DNA of 33,476 nt from Candidatus Mediterraneibacter merdigallinarum (GCA_019117305.1 DWZZ01000054.1:1-33476), one strand, 5' to 3'. Shown: positions 17,261 through 26,073, counted from the first letter of the stretch. The notes: generated by a model not told the origin, from the sequence alone. Translations and numbers: made by a program.

Positions 17261-18298
17261 GTGGGCGTATCCGTACATATAAAGAAACAACTGGACAGCT
17301 TCCTTCTGGATATCAGTTTTGAGAGCGAGGCAAAGCGGATCGGTATTCTGGGAGCTTCCGGGTGCGGAAAGAGCATGACGCTTAAGAGTATTGCCGGAAT
17401 TGTGGTTCCGGACGAGGGAAAAATCGAGGCCGGCGGCAGAGTGTTTTTTGACAGCAGCGCCCGGATCAATCTGAAGCCCCAGAAACGCAACGCAGGATAT
17501 CTGTTTCAGAATTACGCCCTGTTCCCTACTATGACAGTAGAAAAGAATATCGCGGCGGGACTGAGGGGAAACCGGGCGGAAACCGCGGCCCGGGTGAAAC
17601 AGATGGCAGAAAAGTTCCAGCTTCAGGGGCTGGAAAAGAGGCTGCCGTCAGAGCTGTCCGGAGGGCAGCAGCAGAGAGTCGCTCTTGCCCGTATTATGGC
17701 ATATGAGCCGGATATCATCCTTCTGGACGAGCCATTTTCCGCACTGGATATGTATCTGAAAGATCAACTTCAGAGAGAATTGTCAGAAATGCTGAAAGAC
17801 TATGAGGGAACCGTAATACTGGTGTCCCACAACCGGGATGAAGTGTACCGCTTCAGCGAAGAGCTGCTGGTAATAGACCAGGGAAAGATTGCTGTCAGCG
17901 GAAAGACGAAAGAGATATTTGAAAATCCGGTGAGCAAAGAGGCGGCCCGGCTGACCGGCTGCAAAAACTTTTCCCGCGCCTGCAGGCTGGACGCGCATAC
18001 GGCGGAGGCTCTGGACTGGGGGATTACGCTGCATACCTCCGGCGAGATCCCGGAAGACACACTGTGGATCGGATACCGTGCCCATGATTTTGTCCCTGTG
18101 TGGGGAGAGGGCGGAGAGAATATGCTGAAGTTCGACCTGGAGAGCAGCGCGGAACTTCCTTTTGAACATAATTATTACATAAAGGCCGGAGAAACCGTAT
18201 GCTGGTTTATCCAGCGGGAGAAAATGAGCGTGATCGAAGAAAGGGGACTGCCGGATTATCTCAGGCTGGAAGAGGAGAAAATGCTGTTCCTGAAGTAA
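17261..18298 (+). CDS. modC: Molybdate ABC transporter ATP-binding protein
   Basis: 345 aa, GTG start; Walker A GASGCGKSMT, LSGGQQQRVALARIMAYEPDIILLDEPFSALD. Confidence 0.95.
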   Translation: MGVSVHIKKQLDSFLLDISFESEAKRIGILGASGCGKSMTLKSIAGIVVPDEGKIEAGGRVFFDSSARINLKPQKRNAGYLFQNYALFPTMTVEKNIAAGLRGNRAETAARVKQMAEKFQLQGLEKRLPSELSGGQQQRVALARIMAYEPDIILLDEPFSALDMYLKDQLQRELSEMLKDYEGTVILVSHNRDEVYRFSEELLVIDQGKIAVSGKTKEIFENPVSKEAARLTGCKNFSRACRLDAHTAEALDWGITLHTSGEIPEDTLWIGYRAHDFVPVWGEGGENMLKFDLESSAELPFEHNYYIKAGETVCWFIQREKMSVIEERGLPDYLRLEEEKMLFLK

Positions 18299-18378
18299 GA
18301 AATTCCGCTTTCAGATACCGGCCGGATGAGAGACGGATGCCGGTTCAGATGATCTGTGCAAAATTTTGAAAAAGTATA

Positions 18379-18407
18379 TTTACATGGTGCCGCTTCTGTT
18401 ATATAAT
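18379..18407 (+). promoter_or_regulatory. Promoter of the MATE gene (TTTACA-N17-TATAAT)
   Basis: tttaca tggtgccgcttctgtta tataat upstream of the ATG at 18442. Confidence 0.65.
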
Positions 18408-18441
18408 CTGCATTTGGATTTTAGTAACGGGGGAAGATACT

Positions 18442-19836
18442 ATGAAAGCAGTTCAATCTGATATGACAACAGGAAGTCCGATGAAAATTATCTTTAATTT
18501 TACTCTGCCGATTTTCATCGGAAATGTGTTTCAGCAGTTTTATAATATGGCCGATGCGGTAATTGTAGGAAAATTTGTGGGAAATAAAGCCCTGGCTGCC
18601 GTGGGAAGCACAGGGACGATTATGTTTCTGATCTATGGATTCGTGGTTGGAATGACAGCAGGATTTACCGTGCTTACCGCTCAGAAATTCGGCGCCGGAG
18701 ATATGCCGGCCATGCGCAGAACCGTGGTGGGAGCTTCGTTCTTGTCGCTGGTTGTGGGACTGGTGCTTACCGCGGCATTTATGGTGTTTATGAAGCCATG
18801 GCTTGTTCTGATGCATACACCGGAAGATATTTTTGCAGACGCCTATGCATATATTATGATTATCAGCGCCGGCATACTGGCCCAGATGCTCTATAATCTT
18901 CTGGCAAGCATCCTGCGGGCATTGGGAAACAGCAAGGTGCCTCTGTATTTTCTGATTCTGGCGGCTCTGCTGAATATTGTGCTGGATCTGGTACTCATCA
19001 TTGTATTTCATATGGGAGCGGCAGGAGCAGCTGTCGCGACGGTGATTTCCCAGGGAATTTCCGGAGTACTGTGTCTGTTCTACATAATCAGAAAAGTCCC
19101 TCTTCTGCGTCTGACCCGGGATGACAGGCATCTGTCCGGAGATCTTCTGCGGACGCAGATCCGGATCGGAATTCCTATGGCTCTGCAGTATTCGATTACT
19201 GCTGTGGGAACCATGATGGTGCAGTCTGCCCTGAATATTCTGGGCTCTACTCTGGTAGCGGCATATACGGCAGCAGGCAAGATTGAACAGATCGTTACGC
19301 AGGCATACGTGGCAATGGGCACGACGATGGCGACCTATGGCGCCCAGAATATGGGGGCGGGAGATGTGTCCCGGATACGGCAGGGGTTCAAGGCGTCTAC
19401 AATTATCGGAGTCATATATGCCATTGTCTCAGCGGCGCTTGTCATGACAGTAGGAAAATATATGACTTACCTGTTCGTATCAGAAGATGTGGCGTTGATT
19501 ATGGATTCGGTAAATACATATCTTATCTGTGTTGGAATCTTTTTTATTCCTCTGGCGATTGTAAATATTTACCGGAACGGAATTCAGGGGCTTGGATACG
19601 GCCTGCTTCCCATGATGGCCGGTGTGGCCGAGCTGGTGGGAAGAGGCGTAGTTGCCGTGATTGCGGCCGGTCAGAAAAGTTATCTGGGCGTATGCCTTGC
19701 AAGTCCTGCGGCCTGGGTGCTGGCTTCTCTGCTTCTGATCGGAATGTACTACTATGTAGTCAAAATTGATCTGAAAAAAATATTCCCGGACAAATATGCC
19801 GGAAACAAAAAAAAGAGCGGTTTACGCTCTCGGTGA
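18442..19836 (+). CDS. MATE family efflux transporter
   Basis: 464 aa polytopic; GSPMKIIFNFTLPIFIGNVFQQFYNMADAVIVGKFVGNKALAAVGSTGTI. Confidence 0.95.
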   Translation: MKAVQSDMTTGSPMKIIFNFTLPIFIGNVFQQFYNMADAVIVGKFVGNKALAAVGSTGTIMFLIYGFVVGMTAGFTVLTAQKFGAGDMPAMRRTVVGASFLSLVVGLVLTAAFMVFMKPWLVLMHTPEDIFADAYAYIMIISAGILAQMLYNLLASILRALGNSKVPLYFLILAALLNIVLDLVLIIVFHMGAAGAAVATVISQGISGVLCLFYIIRKVPLLRLTRDDRHLSGDLLRTQIRIGIPMALQYSITAVGTMMVQSALNILGSTLVAAYTAAGKIEQIVTQAYVAMGTTMATYGAQNMGAGDVSRIRQGFKASTIIGVIYAIVSAALVMTVGKYMTYLFVSEDVALIMDSVNTYLICVGIFFIPLAIVNIYRNGIQGLGYGLLPMMAGVAELVGRGVVAVIAAGQKSYLGVCLASPAAWVLASLLLIGMYYYVVKIDLKKIFPDKYAGNKKKSGLRSR

Positions 19837-19982
19837 TTCTATATTTAGTCGAAGTCCAATGGCCGTGCACACAAGCTGTATGAACAGCCATTGTCTTCTG
19901 TTTTCATGGTTTCAGAATAACAGGAAAATGTGAATCCGGTGTGACAATATACAGAAGAAATTTTAAAAATTATAAAAAGAAA

Positions 19983-20294
19983 CTAAACTTTTCCGGCGAT
20001 GGTATGCATAGAGTCCAGAGAGGCCTGCGTCCATCGCTTTTTCTCTGTCTCAAACCGTTCGTGCAGCCAGGCCATTGCCTGATCCATGCCCTCCTCAGAG
20101 AGCGGGAAGGAAGCGCTTTCTTTCTGATCGTCCGGCGTCTCTTCAAAGCACCAGGGCTCCGGATATACGTATGCGGTAAAGGTAGTGCTGTTTTTGCCGT
20201 CATCGCCTGCAAGGTAATACCGCATTCCCTGATGGCTTCCGGAGAAAGGCTCCTTCTTCAGTCCGCTGAAGGGTACAAGTCTTTTATCAATCAT
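19983..20294 (-). CDS. Hypothetical protein (about 103 aa)
   Basis: MIDKRLVPFSGLKKEPFSGSHQGMRYYLAGDDG..; coherent soluble composition, no family recognised. Confidence 0.65.
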   Translation of the reverse strand: MIDKRLVPFSGLKKEPFSGSHQGMRYYLAGDDGKNSTTFTAYVYPEPWCFEETPDDQKESASFPLSEEGMDQAMAWLHERFETEKKRWTQASLDSMHTIAGKV

Positions 20295-20424
20295 GAGATA
20301 TACATCCGTCCTTTCCAGAGTTATAGAAATGTACCGCCTGTCCGCTGTACACAGTGTCAGCCCGAAATTCTCTGCCGGGAGTTGTTTCGGGCTGCTGTTT
20401 TAAATCTGCTGTATCTTTATTATA

Positions 20425-21225
20425 TCACTGGGTGGCTATGGCTGCAAATTTTGTTGTAACCAGATCATCATATGGAGCGCGCTTTTCCAGTTCTCCGGCG
20501 CTTTCCAGAATATCCTGGAGAAGATCAAAGCTGCTTTCTTCAAAGATCAGATTGCTTTTCCATGTATCCTGATCGTAATAGCGGGTTACGATGGTTGTGA
20601 TGGTTTCCAGATCTGTCTCCGGGAACTGCGGTTCAATAACGGCGGCAATTTCTTCCGGCGAATGAGCCTGCACATAGTCCATTCCTTTCTGAAGAGCATT
20701 TGTGAAACCCTGGATAACATCAGGATTTTCATCAATATAGCTCTGCTTTGCGCTGAAAGCGGTGTAGGGAACATAGCCGCTGTCCTCGCCCAGGGAGGCT
20801 ACCACATAGCCTTTTCCCTCGGATTCAAGAGTTGTGGCGCCCGGTTCGAACTCAACCGTGAAATCCCCCTGGCCCTCTGAAAATGCGGCGGCGGTGGAGC
20901 CGAAGTCGATACTCTGATTGATTTCCAGATCTGTCTCCGGGTCAATGCCGTTTTCTTTCAGAATATATTCAAATACCATTTCAGGCATACCGCCTTTGCG
21001 TCCCCCAAGTACCAGATGGCCTTTCAGGTCTTCCCAGGAGAAATCATCCATTTCTTCCCTTGCCACAAGGAAATTGCCTGCCCGCTGCGTGAGCTGGGCA
21101 AAGTTAACGACATAGTCGGTTGCTCCCTCGTTGTAGGTATAGATGGAAGCTTCAGAGCCCATGAAGCCAATATCGGCCTCACCGGAAATTACAGCGGTCA
21201 TTGTCTTGTCTGCTCCGAACGGGGT
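20425..21225 (-). pseudogene. ABC transporter substrate-binding protein (NMT1/SsuA-like), 5'-truncated by prophage insertion
   Basis: Frame reads TPFGADKTMTAVISGEADIGFMGSEASIYTYNEG..YVVNFAQLTQRAGNFLV; N-terminal signal/lipobox region absent; in-frame TGA at 21226-21228 on the minus strand immediately before recombinase-proximal DNA. Confidence 0.85.
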
Positions 21226-21247
21226 TCACAATTTAGGCAGAGACAGC

Positions 21248-22651
21248 TTAAATAAAGTCAACAAAATCAACGGTATAATCCGGCTTCAAATGGATCTGCC
21301 GGATTGTATTTCGCCAGAAAGCACGCCGGTTTTCCGGGCTGAGGGAATTATATATTGACCGGAAATCTTTCTGCAGGAGATTCTCAATAAAAGTATAATC
21401 CTGTTCCGGTTCCGGGACACTGACTGCAAGCTGCTTTTTCTCCTCTTCCAGTGTATCATATTCCTTACTATAATAGTCCCAGTCTATGCGTCCTTTCTGG
21501 AATAAGATATTCAGACGCTCCATTTCTTTGTCAATCTGTTTTTCTGTCCGGACTTTCGGACTCTCTTTCTTCTTCTGTTTTTTGATATCCTCCACACGAA
21601 TCTTGTATGCTTCAAATTCACGTTCCAGGTTTTCCAGCAGGTAATTCTCAATCAGGTTCTGACTTACCTTGTGCGTATTGGTGCAGATCCGGTCAATCAT
21701 TGCCCGATTGCATCTGTAATAACAGTAGTCCCGCTTTTCTCCGGTCTTCCGATTGATGATCGAGCGGCATCCAGTGCCACATAAGAGCTGGCCGCACACA
21801 GGGCAGCGGATCATCCCGGAGAAATAGTAGATCCTTCCGGAGGGTGTTCGTTTGATGTTTTTGTGGCTGATCTGCTGGATCCGGGCCCAGCGCTCTTCTG
21901 ACAGATAGGCGGGGCAGTATGGAATCCCCCGGTAGGTTCCCTTATAAAATTCACTTGATAGCATGGTTCTGAGCACGCTGTAGGAAAATGTCGGGTCATA
22001 ATTCCGCTGCATGTAGCGGAGAGTTGCCTGCTTTGCCTGATGCTTCTCAAAATAATCATAGAACGCATTTACCATTTCTTCCTGATCAGGGTCTTTGACC
22101 ATACATTTTTTTCCGTCTACAATCCCGACCTTGTAGCCGCGGGGCATGTTTGCACCTCCAAAGATTACTTTACCCTGACGTATTGATGCCTCGTTTACAA
22201 ATTTAATACGTTCGGATGTAGTATCTACTTCATTCTGTCCGATTGACAGTACTACATTAAGCTGCAGCCGGCCATCCCGGGTTTCCATGTTAATGCCGGG
22301 CTCAGAAGCGGATATCCAGTATACACCGTACTCATCCAGAATATCCTGCACTTTGTAGAAGTCAGACATGTTACGAAACCACCGGTCCAGTCGCCAGAAT
22401 AGGATCACGTCAATGTTTCCGGCTTTCACGTCCTCCAGAAGGGCATGGATCGCTTTTCGCTTCTTCAGTTCCTTCCGTGCGGTTTTCCCCTCATCCGCAT
22501 AGACTCCGACCGGAATCATGCCGTGATCTTTTGCATAGCGTGCAAGGTATTCACGCTGGGCTTCAAGGGATTTTCCATGCATGCATTGCTCTGCTGTAGA
22601 GACTCTTATGTAGAGTGCGCAGCGCTTGATCTTTTCAGACAATAATATCAT
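21248..22651 (-). CDS. Large serine recombinase (phage integrase)
   Basis: 467 aa; CALYIRVSTAEQ, LEAQREYLARYAKDHG, ILFWRLDRWFRN, zinc-ribbon CPVCGQLLCG..CYYRCNR, C-terminal coiled coil. True start may be an internal TTG because the SD directly abuts the ATG. Confidence 0.95.
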   Translation of the reverse strand: MILLSEKIKRCALYIRVSTAEQCMHGKSLEAQREYLARYAKDHGMIPVGVYADEGKTARKELKKRKAIHALLEDVKAGNIDVILFWRLDRWFRNMSDFYKVQDILDEYGVYWISASEPGINMETRDGRLQLNVVLSIGQNEVDTTSERIKFVNEASIRQGKVIFGGANMPRGYKVGIVDGKKCMVKDPDQEEMVNAFYDYFEKHQAKQATLRYMQRNYDPTFSYSVLRTMLSSEFYKGTYRGIPYCPAYLSEERWARIQQISHKNIKRTPSGRIYYFSGMIRCPVCGQLLCGTGCRSIINRKTGEKRDYCYYRCNRAMIDRICTNTHKVSQNLIENYLLENLEREFEAYKIRVEDIKKQKKKESPKVRTEKQIDKEMERLNILFQKGRIDWDYYSKEYDTLEEEKKQLAVSVPEPEQDYTFIENLLQKDFRSIYNSLSPENRRAFWRNTIRQIHLKPDYTVDFVDFI

Positions 22652-22817
22652 CTCCCTTATTCATTTGTATGAAAAATAAGTATAAAAATAACAGCCAGAC
22701 TATGAACTGATGTTCTGGATTGTGTGGCTGTACCGAAGATGATACAATATTCCGTGGATAAGGTATCGTATATCTTCGGATATACACAGCTGCTTCGGTG
22801 CGCCAACACTGGAGCAG

Positions 22818-22847
22818 TTGACTTTTTTCAGGTACATTTGCTATAAT
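22818..22847 (+). promoter_or_regulatory. Promoter of predicted antisense RNA (TTGACT-N18-TATAAT)
   Basis: ttgact tttttcaggtacatttgc tataat. Confidence 0.65.
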
Positions 22848-22854
22848 GTACTTA

Positions 22855-22954
22855 ACAGGATAGCCGGAAGGTGACTGCACCTCACCCGTCCCGGCGAAAC
22901 TTAAGATCTACAAAATAGTCGTCAGCTTTTCCAGGGCAGGACGGCTATTTTTTA
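22855..22954 (+). ncRNA. Candidate type I antitoxin antisense RNA (about 100 nt) overlapping the 3' end of a small toxin mRNA
   Basis: Promoter 22818-22847; terminator hairpin aaatagtcgtc (22913-22923)/gacggctattt (22940-22950) plus T-run; no convincing ORF; convergent with toxin ORF 22945-23028. Confidence 0.6.
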
Positions 22955-23028
22955 TGTGTATAATTCAGAACAGCTATGATCAGTAAAGCTATGCTTACAA
23001 TCAGGCTTAATTCTTCATATGTACTCAT
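22945..23028 (-). CDS. Putative holin-like type I toxin (Hol_Tox-like, 27 aa)
   Basis: Reverse-strand translation MSTYEELSLIVSIALLIIAVLNYTHKK*; single TM helix with lysine tail; SD AGAGGGGGTGG; not in the ORF track because of size. Confidence 0.8.
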   Translation of the reverse strand: MSTYEELSLIVSIALLIIAVLNYTHKK

Positions 23029-23179
23029 AAGCACCACCCCCTCTGCAGGATTCTCAGAACGGGTGGGAGCTCGTCCCCGGCTACCCGGTTAAATACGTTA
23101 TTTGGTTGGAATCCCCGGAGCTTACGATTAAGCACCGGGGAAAATAGTAATTTTATACATTCTTAATTCTTGCTAAAAT

Positions 23180-24055
23180 TCATTGAACAGATATGTCAAA
23201 AGTAAATGGAGAAAATTCTAAATTATAGTCATCACTACTTCCCTCGGCATATAACTGAAAATTGGTAGAATTGTCTATTGAAGGAAATACAATTATTCCA
23301 GAGGAAGAAGCGCCGGGCAACAGATCATAGGAAAGTTCCGGATAATTTCCATCATACTTTGATGTGGATGAGGAATCCTGTTCTATTTGCTGTCCGTTCT
23401 GTATAATGCGGATATCATAGGTGTACAGAGAAAATGTATTATCTGAATTATTAGTTTCTGTTATATATACGCGAGTTTCTGCTTCTGCAAATTCAATTTT
23501 ATCAATTTTTAATGTAATATCATGCTGAGTTGCCGTTGCGTTTTCCGGGACAACCTCTTTGATTGTTGGAACTACTGCATCTATATAGGACTGTTTTTCA
23601 ACGGAAACAGCGTCTATCTGAAGAGATGTTAATGTATTACCATATATATTTTCATATTCAAGAGAACCAACTATACGGCCATCAACAGTCACATAATCAT
23701 CAACAGCAAAAACTTCAGTCGGATTGGTGATTCCGAAAATAAAATCATTCGAGGCAGTGGAAGGATCATACCATGCTTGATATACGGAATAGTTATCCTC
23801 GGTCTGGGGACCATTAAAGATTTTACCGGATAATTTCACATACTTTCCGGCATAATCATCAGGAGATGAAAACAGGGATATTATTTCAGAATCTGAAATG
23901 TACTCGGGTTCATCATTTTCAGCATCTATATCTTCTTCGGCACTTTCATTACTTTCGGAAGTACCATCAGATGAGGATTTTGAATCACCAGCAGAACAAG
24001 CTGTTAATGCAGCCATGGATAACATAATCAATGCGACACAAATTTTCTTTTTCAT
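23180..24055 (-). CDS. Prophage-encoded lipoprotein, OB-fold-like central region and DUF5067-like C-terminus
   Basis: 291 aa; MKKKICVALIMLSMAALTACSAGDSKSSSD (lipobox); SPDDYAGKYVKLSGKIFN..DDYVTVDGRIVG (OB-like); C-terminal NNSDNTFSLYTYDIRIIQNGQQI. Confidence 0.75.
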   Translation of the reverse strand: MKKKICVALIMLSMAALTACSAGDSKSSSDGTSESNESAEEDIDAENDEPEYISDSEIISLFSSPDDYAGKYVKLSGKIFNGPQTEDNYSVYQAWYDPSTASNDFIFGITNPTEVFAVDDYVTVDGRIVGSLEYENIYGNTLTSLQIDAVSVEKQSYIDAVVPTIKEVVPENATATQHDITLKIDKIEFAEAETRVYITETNNSDNTFSLYTYDIRIIQNGQQIEQDSSSTSKYDGNYPELSYDLLPGASSSGIIVFPSIDNSTNFQLYAEGSSDDYNLEFSPFTFDISVQ

Positions 24056-24119
24056 ACTTTTTCCTCTCTTTCATTTTCTGGTCCGAGAAAACACCACATT
24101 TATATAATCGCCAGTGCGG

Positions 24120-24578
24120 TTATATCTTTTCCATAACTGCCAGATTCGGGATGAAGTAAATTACATAATTATCTACTTCTGTATATACTCCGTATTTATC
24201 TCGGTAGCAGTCAATGCATTCCTGTAAATATTCTTCTGTTACATCTAACAGTTCTGCAATTTCATGTCTGCTCTGGCATCCGGCACGGAATGCTGTTATA
24301 ATGCCGGTCAGCCCGATCAGTTTGTTATATCCCCACAGACGAGCCTGCCGTTCCTGCTTGCGGTTACGAACATCATTCATGTCAAGGATATTTCCCACTG
24401 ATGTATGATGATGTCCGAGCTCCTCTGCGAGGACACAGGTCTTTTCCGTATTTGTCTCAATGTCTTGGCGGATAGCAATCCGCTTTCCCTTGATTCTTCC
24501 GTTGTTGTATTTCAGGGGCTTTTCCTTTACGATAAGTCCCTCCTGATTAGCTTCATCCAAAAGTGCTTCATAATTCAT
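24120..24578 (-). CDS. ImmA/IrrE-family metallopeptidase
   Basis: 152 aa; AEELGHHHTSVGNI zinc motif; adjacent to XRE repressor. Confidence 0.85.
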   Translation of the reverse strand: MNYEALLDEANQEGLIVKEKPLKYNNGRIKGKRIAIRQDIETNTEKTCVLAEELGHHHTSVGNILDMNDVRNRKQERQARLWGYNKLIGLTGIITAFRAGCQSRHEIAELLDVTEEYLQECIDCYRDKYGVYTEVDNYVIYFIPNLAVMEKI

Positions 24579-24632
24579 AGGTCAACACCTCCAGTCTATA
24601 GTGTAGTACAAAGCCTGTCCTATAAACCGGAC

Positions 24633-25109
24633 TTAGAAGTCATCATCATCCATAATGTCATTATCAGATGTGTCTGTGCCTTCTGGTATATTAATGTCAA
24701 TACGGGCGTTGGCGGCGTTCGTATCCAAATGGGATGGCATTTCTACTATATTATCATCACTTCCTTTTTCTCGTTCAGCCAAAGCCTTAGAGCGCTCGTA
24801 TTCCTTTTCAAGTGTGAAATCTACCATTTCTCTGCCGTGAGGATCTAAAAGATGATATTTTTCTAAAAGTTCTTTATCGTCAAGACTTATGACAAGTTCT
24901 GTTAATATTTTGGTCTCATCCTGATATAAGTAATTTGCATCTATATTAAGAATTTCTAATGCTTTCGCTATAGTAGCAATAGTTGGTTCGCGGTTTCCGC
25001 TTTCATATCCTGATAACGTAGATTTAGCTACGCCTAATTTCTCGGCAAGTTGTTCTTGTGTTAATCCTGCCTTTATTCTACTTTCTTTTAACCTATCGTA
25101 AAAAGCCAT
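24633..25109 (-). CDS. XRE-family (cI-like) repressor
   Basis: MAFYDRLKESRIKAGLTQEQLAEKLGVAKSTLSGYESGNREPTIATIAKALEIL; start at 25109 preferred over ORF-track start 25118. Confidence 0.9.
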   Translation of the reverse strand: MAFYDRLKESRIKAGLTQEQLAEKLGVAKSTLSGYESGNREPTIATIAKALEILNIDANYLYQDETKILTELVISLDDKELLEKYHLLDPHGREMVDFTLEKEYERSKALAEREKGSDDNIVEMPSHLDTNAANARIDINIPEGTDTSDNDIMDDDDF

Positions 25110-25133
25110 TATTTTCACCTCTCTTTAAAAAAT

Positions 25134-25162
25134 ATTATAAACGCATAATATGGATAAATCAA
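25134..25162 (-). promoter_or_regulatory. Repressor promoter (TTGATT-N17-TATAAT)
   Basis: Reverse complement: -35 at 25157-25162, -10 at 25134-25139, spacer 17. Confidence 0.7.
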
Positions 25163-25170
25163 TATATAAA

Positions 25171-25224
25171 GTTTGCGAAATGAATATTTTTGTATAAAAA
25201 TATATTGACAAGTTCACGAAACGA
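25171..25224. promoter_or_regulatory. Candidate repressor operators
   Basis: gtttgcgaaatga (25171-25183) and gttcacgaaacga (25212-25224); a further acgcaaaatgcgt palindrome at 25245-25257. Confidence 0.55.
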
Positions 25225-25233
25225 GAATATAAT
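25205..25233 (+). promoter_or_regulatory. Divergent early promoter (TTGACA-N17-TATAAT)
   Basis: Perfect consensus hexamers with a 17-bp spacer. Confidence 0.8.
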
Positions 25234-25274
25234 CAAGAAAAAGAACGCAAAATGCGTAGAAGGGAGAAGGATAG

Positions 25275-25505
25275 ATGCGAATTGCAGATTTTAATGCACC
25301 GGCAGCGGACAATATATCAAAGCTGATTGAAGAGAAGGGTCTAAAGCAGGTGTATGTTGCACAAAAAGCTGGATATAAGGCGCAGGAATTAAATGATATG
25401 TTAAATGGTCGCCGGCTAATAAAAGCATGTGATGTTCCAAGACTTGCGCTTGCGCTAAACGTAGAGATTAATGAAATCTACGAGTCCGGAAAGAAAGGGG
25501 AGTGA
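25275..25505 (+). CDS. Small HTH protein (Cro-like)
   Basis: 76 aa; ISKLIEEKGLKQVYVAQKAGYKAQELNDMLNGRRLIKACDVPRLALALNVEINEIY. Confidence 0.85.
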   Translation: MRIADFNAPAADNISKLIEEKGLKQVYVAQKAGYKAQELNDMLNGRRLIKACDVPRLALALNVEINEIYESGKKGE

Positions 25506-25510
25506 TTAAC

Positions 25511-25645
25511 TTGATTGTTGCTGATAAGGAATGCAGTGAAATCCAGATCGTTACAAAAGATAATGAACTGATCGCGAGTATCACAGATGAGGATGTTATC
25601 GAAAAGGATGGATACAAAGTTGTATGTGTGCCGACTGAAAACTAA
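25511..25645 (+). CDS. Small hypothetical protein (44 aa, TTG start)
   Basis: MIVADKECSEIQIVTKDNELIASITDEDVIEKDGYKVVCVPTEN*, SD gaaaggggag upstream; not in ORF track. Confidence 0.6.
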   Translation: MIVADKECSEIQIVTKDNELIASITDEDVIEKDGYKVVCVPTEN

Positions 25646-25887
25646 CCGAGATTGTTACGAGGATTCCCATCGGGTTTAGAGACAGGGGTGTCAATACCGT
25701 TTATTTTCCTATGATAGTAGTCGTTCCCATAATCGCCTCTATCAATAGCTTTAATAAATTGGTTGCGAGTCATTTCGTTGCCAGTACGTGTGTCACGAAA
25801 GCGTTCGTTGCGTCCGGTGTCGGACTCTTTGATAACTTCTACTTTGGGTTTATTTGTCATATGCATCATCCTTTCTATATGACACAC
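25642..25887 (-). CDS. Small hypothetical protein (about 70-81 aa), own promoter
   Basis: MTNKPKVEVIKESDTGRNERFRDTRTGNEMTRNQFIKAIDRGDYGNDYYHRKINGIDTPVSKPDGNPRNNLG; promoter TTGACA-N17-TAGTCT at 25907-25935 (minus strand). Start uncertain among upstream Mets. Confidence 0.75.
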   Translation of the reverse strand: MCHIERMMHMTNKPKVEVIKESDTGRNERFRDTRTGNEMTRNQFIKAIDRGDYGNDYYHRKINGIDTPVSKPDGNPRNNLG

Positions 25888-26073
25888 ATAACAACCTTGT
25901 ATGGCTAGACTACTACAAGAATAATGCTATGTCAAGACTAAAATACAATATAATGTATAGAACATTTGTTTACACACAAAATATTGTTTATGTCAATAAA
26001 AGTTTTATAAAAGATACGTAATTATTTTATAAAACATAAGAAAATGAGTTGCTAAAAAAGTGAGGTGAAACAG

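Noticed and set aside
20356-20402. Hairpin agcccgaaa..tttcgggct with T-run on the plus strand
   Set aside because: Possible terminator, but the T-run is on the strand opposite to both flanking minus-strand genes; not enough support for a functional call.
19941-20459. Plus-strand 172-aa ORF
   Set aside because: Antisense to the more plausible 103-aa minus-strand gene and the end of the SBP gene.
22635-22880. Minus-strand 81-aa ORF upstream of the integrase
   Set aside because: Covers palindromes and the antisense RNA promoter; composition unconvincing and no clear RBS.
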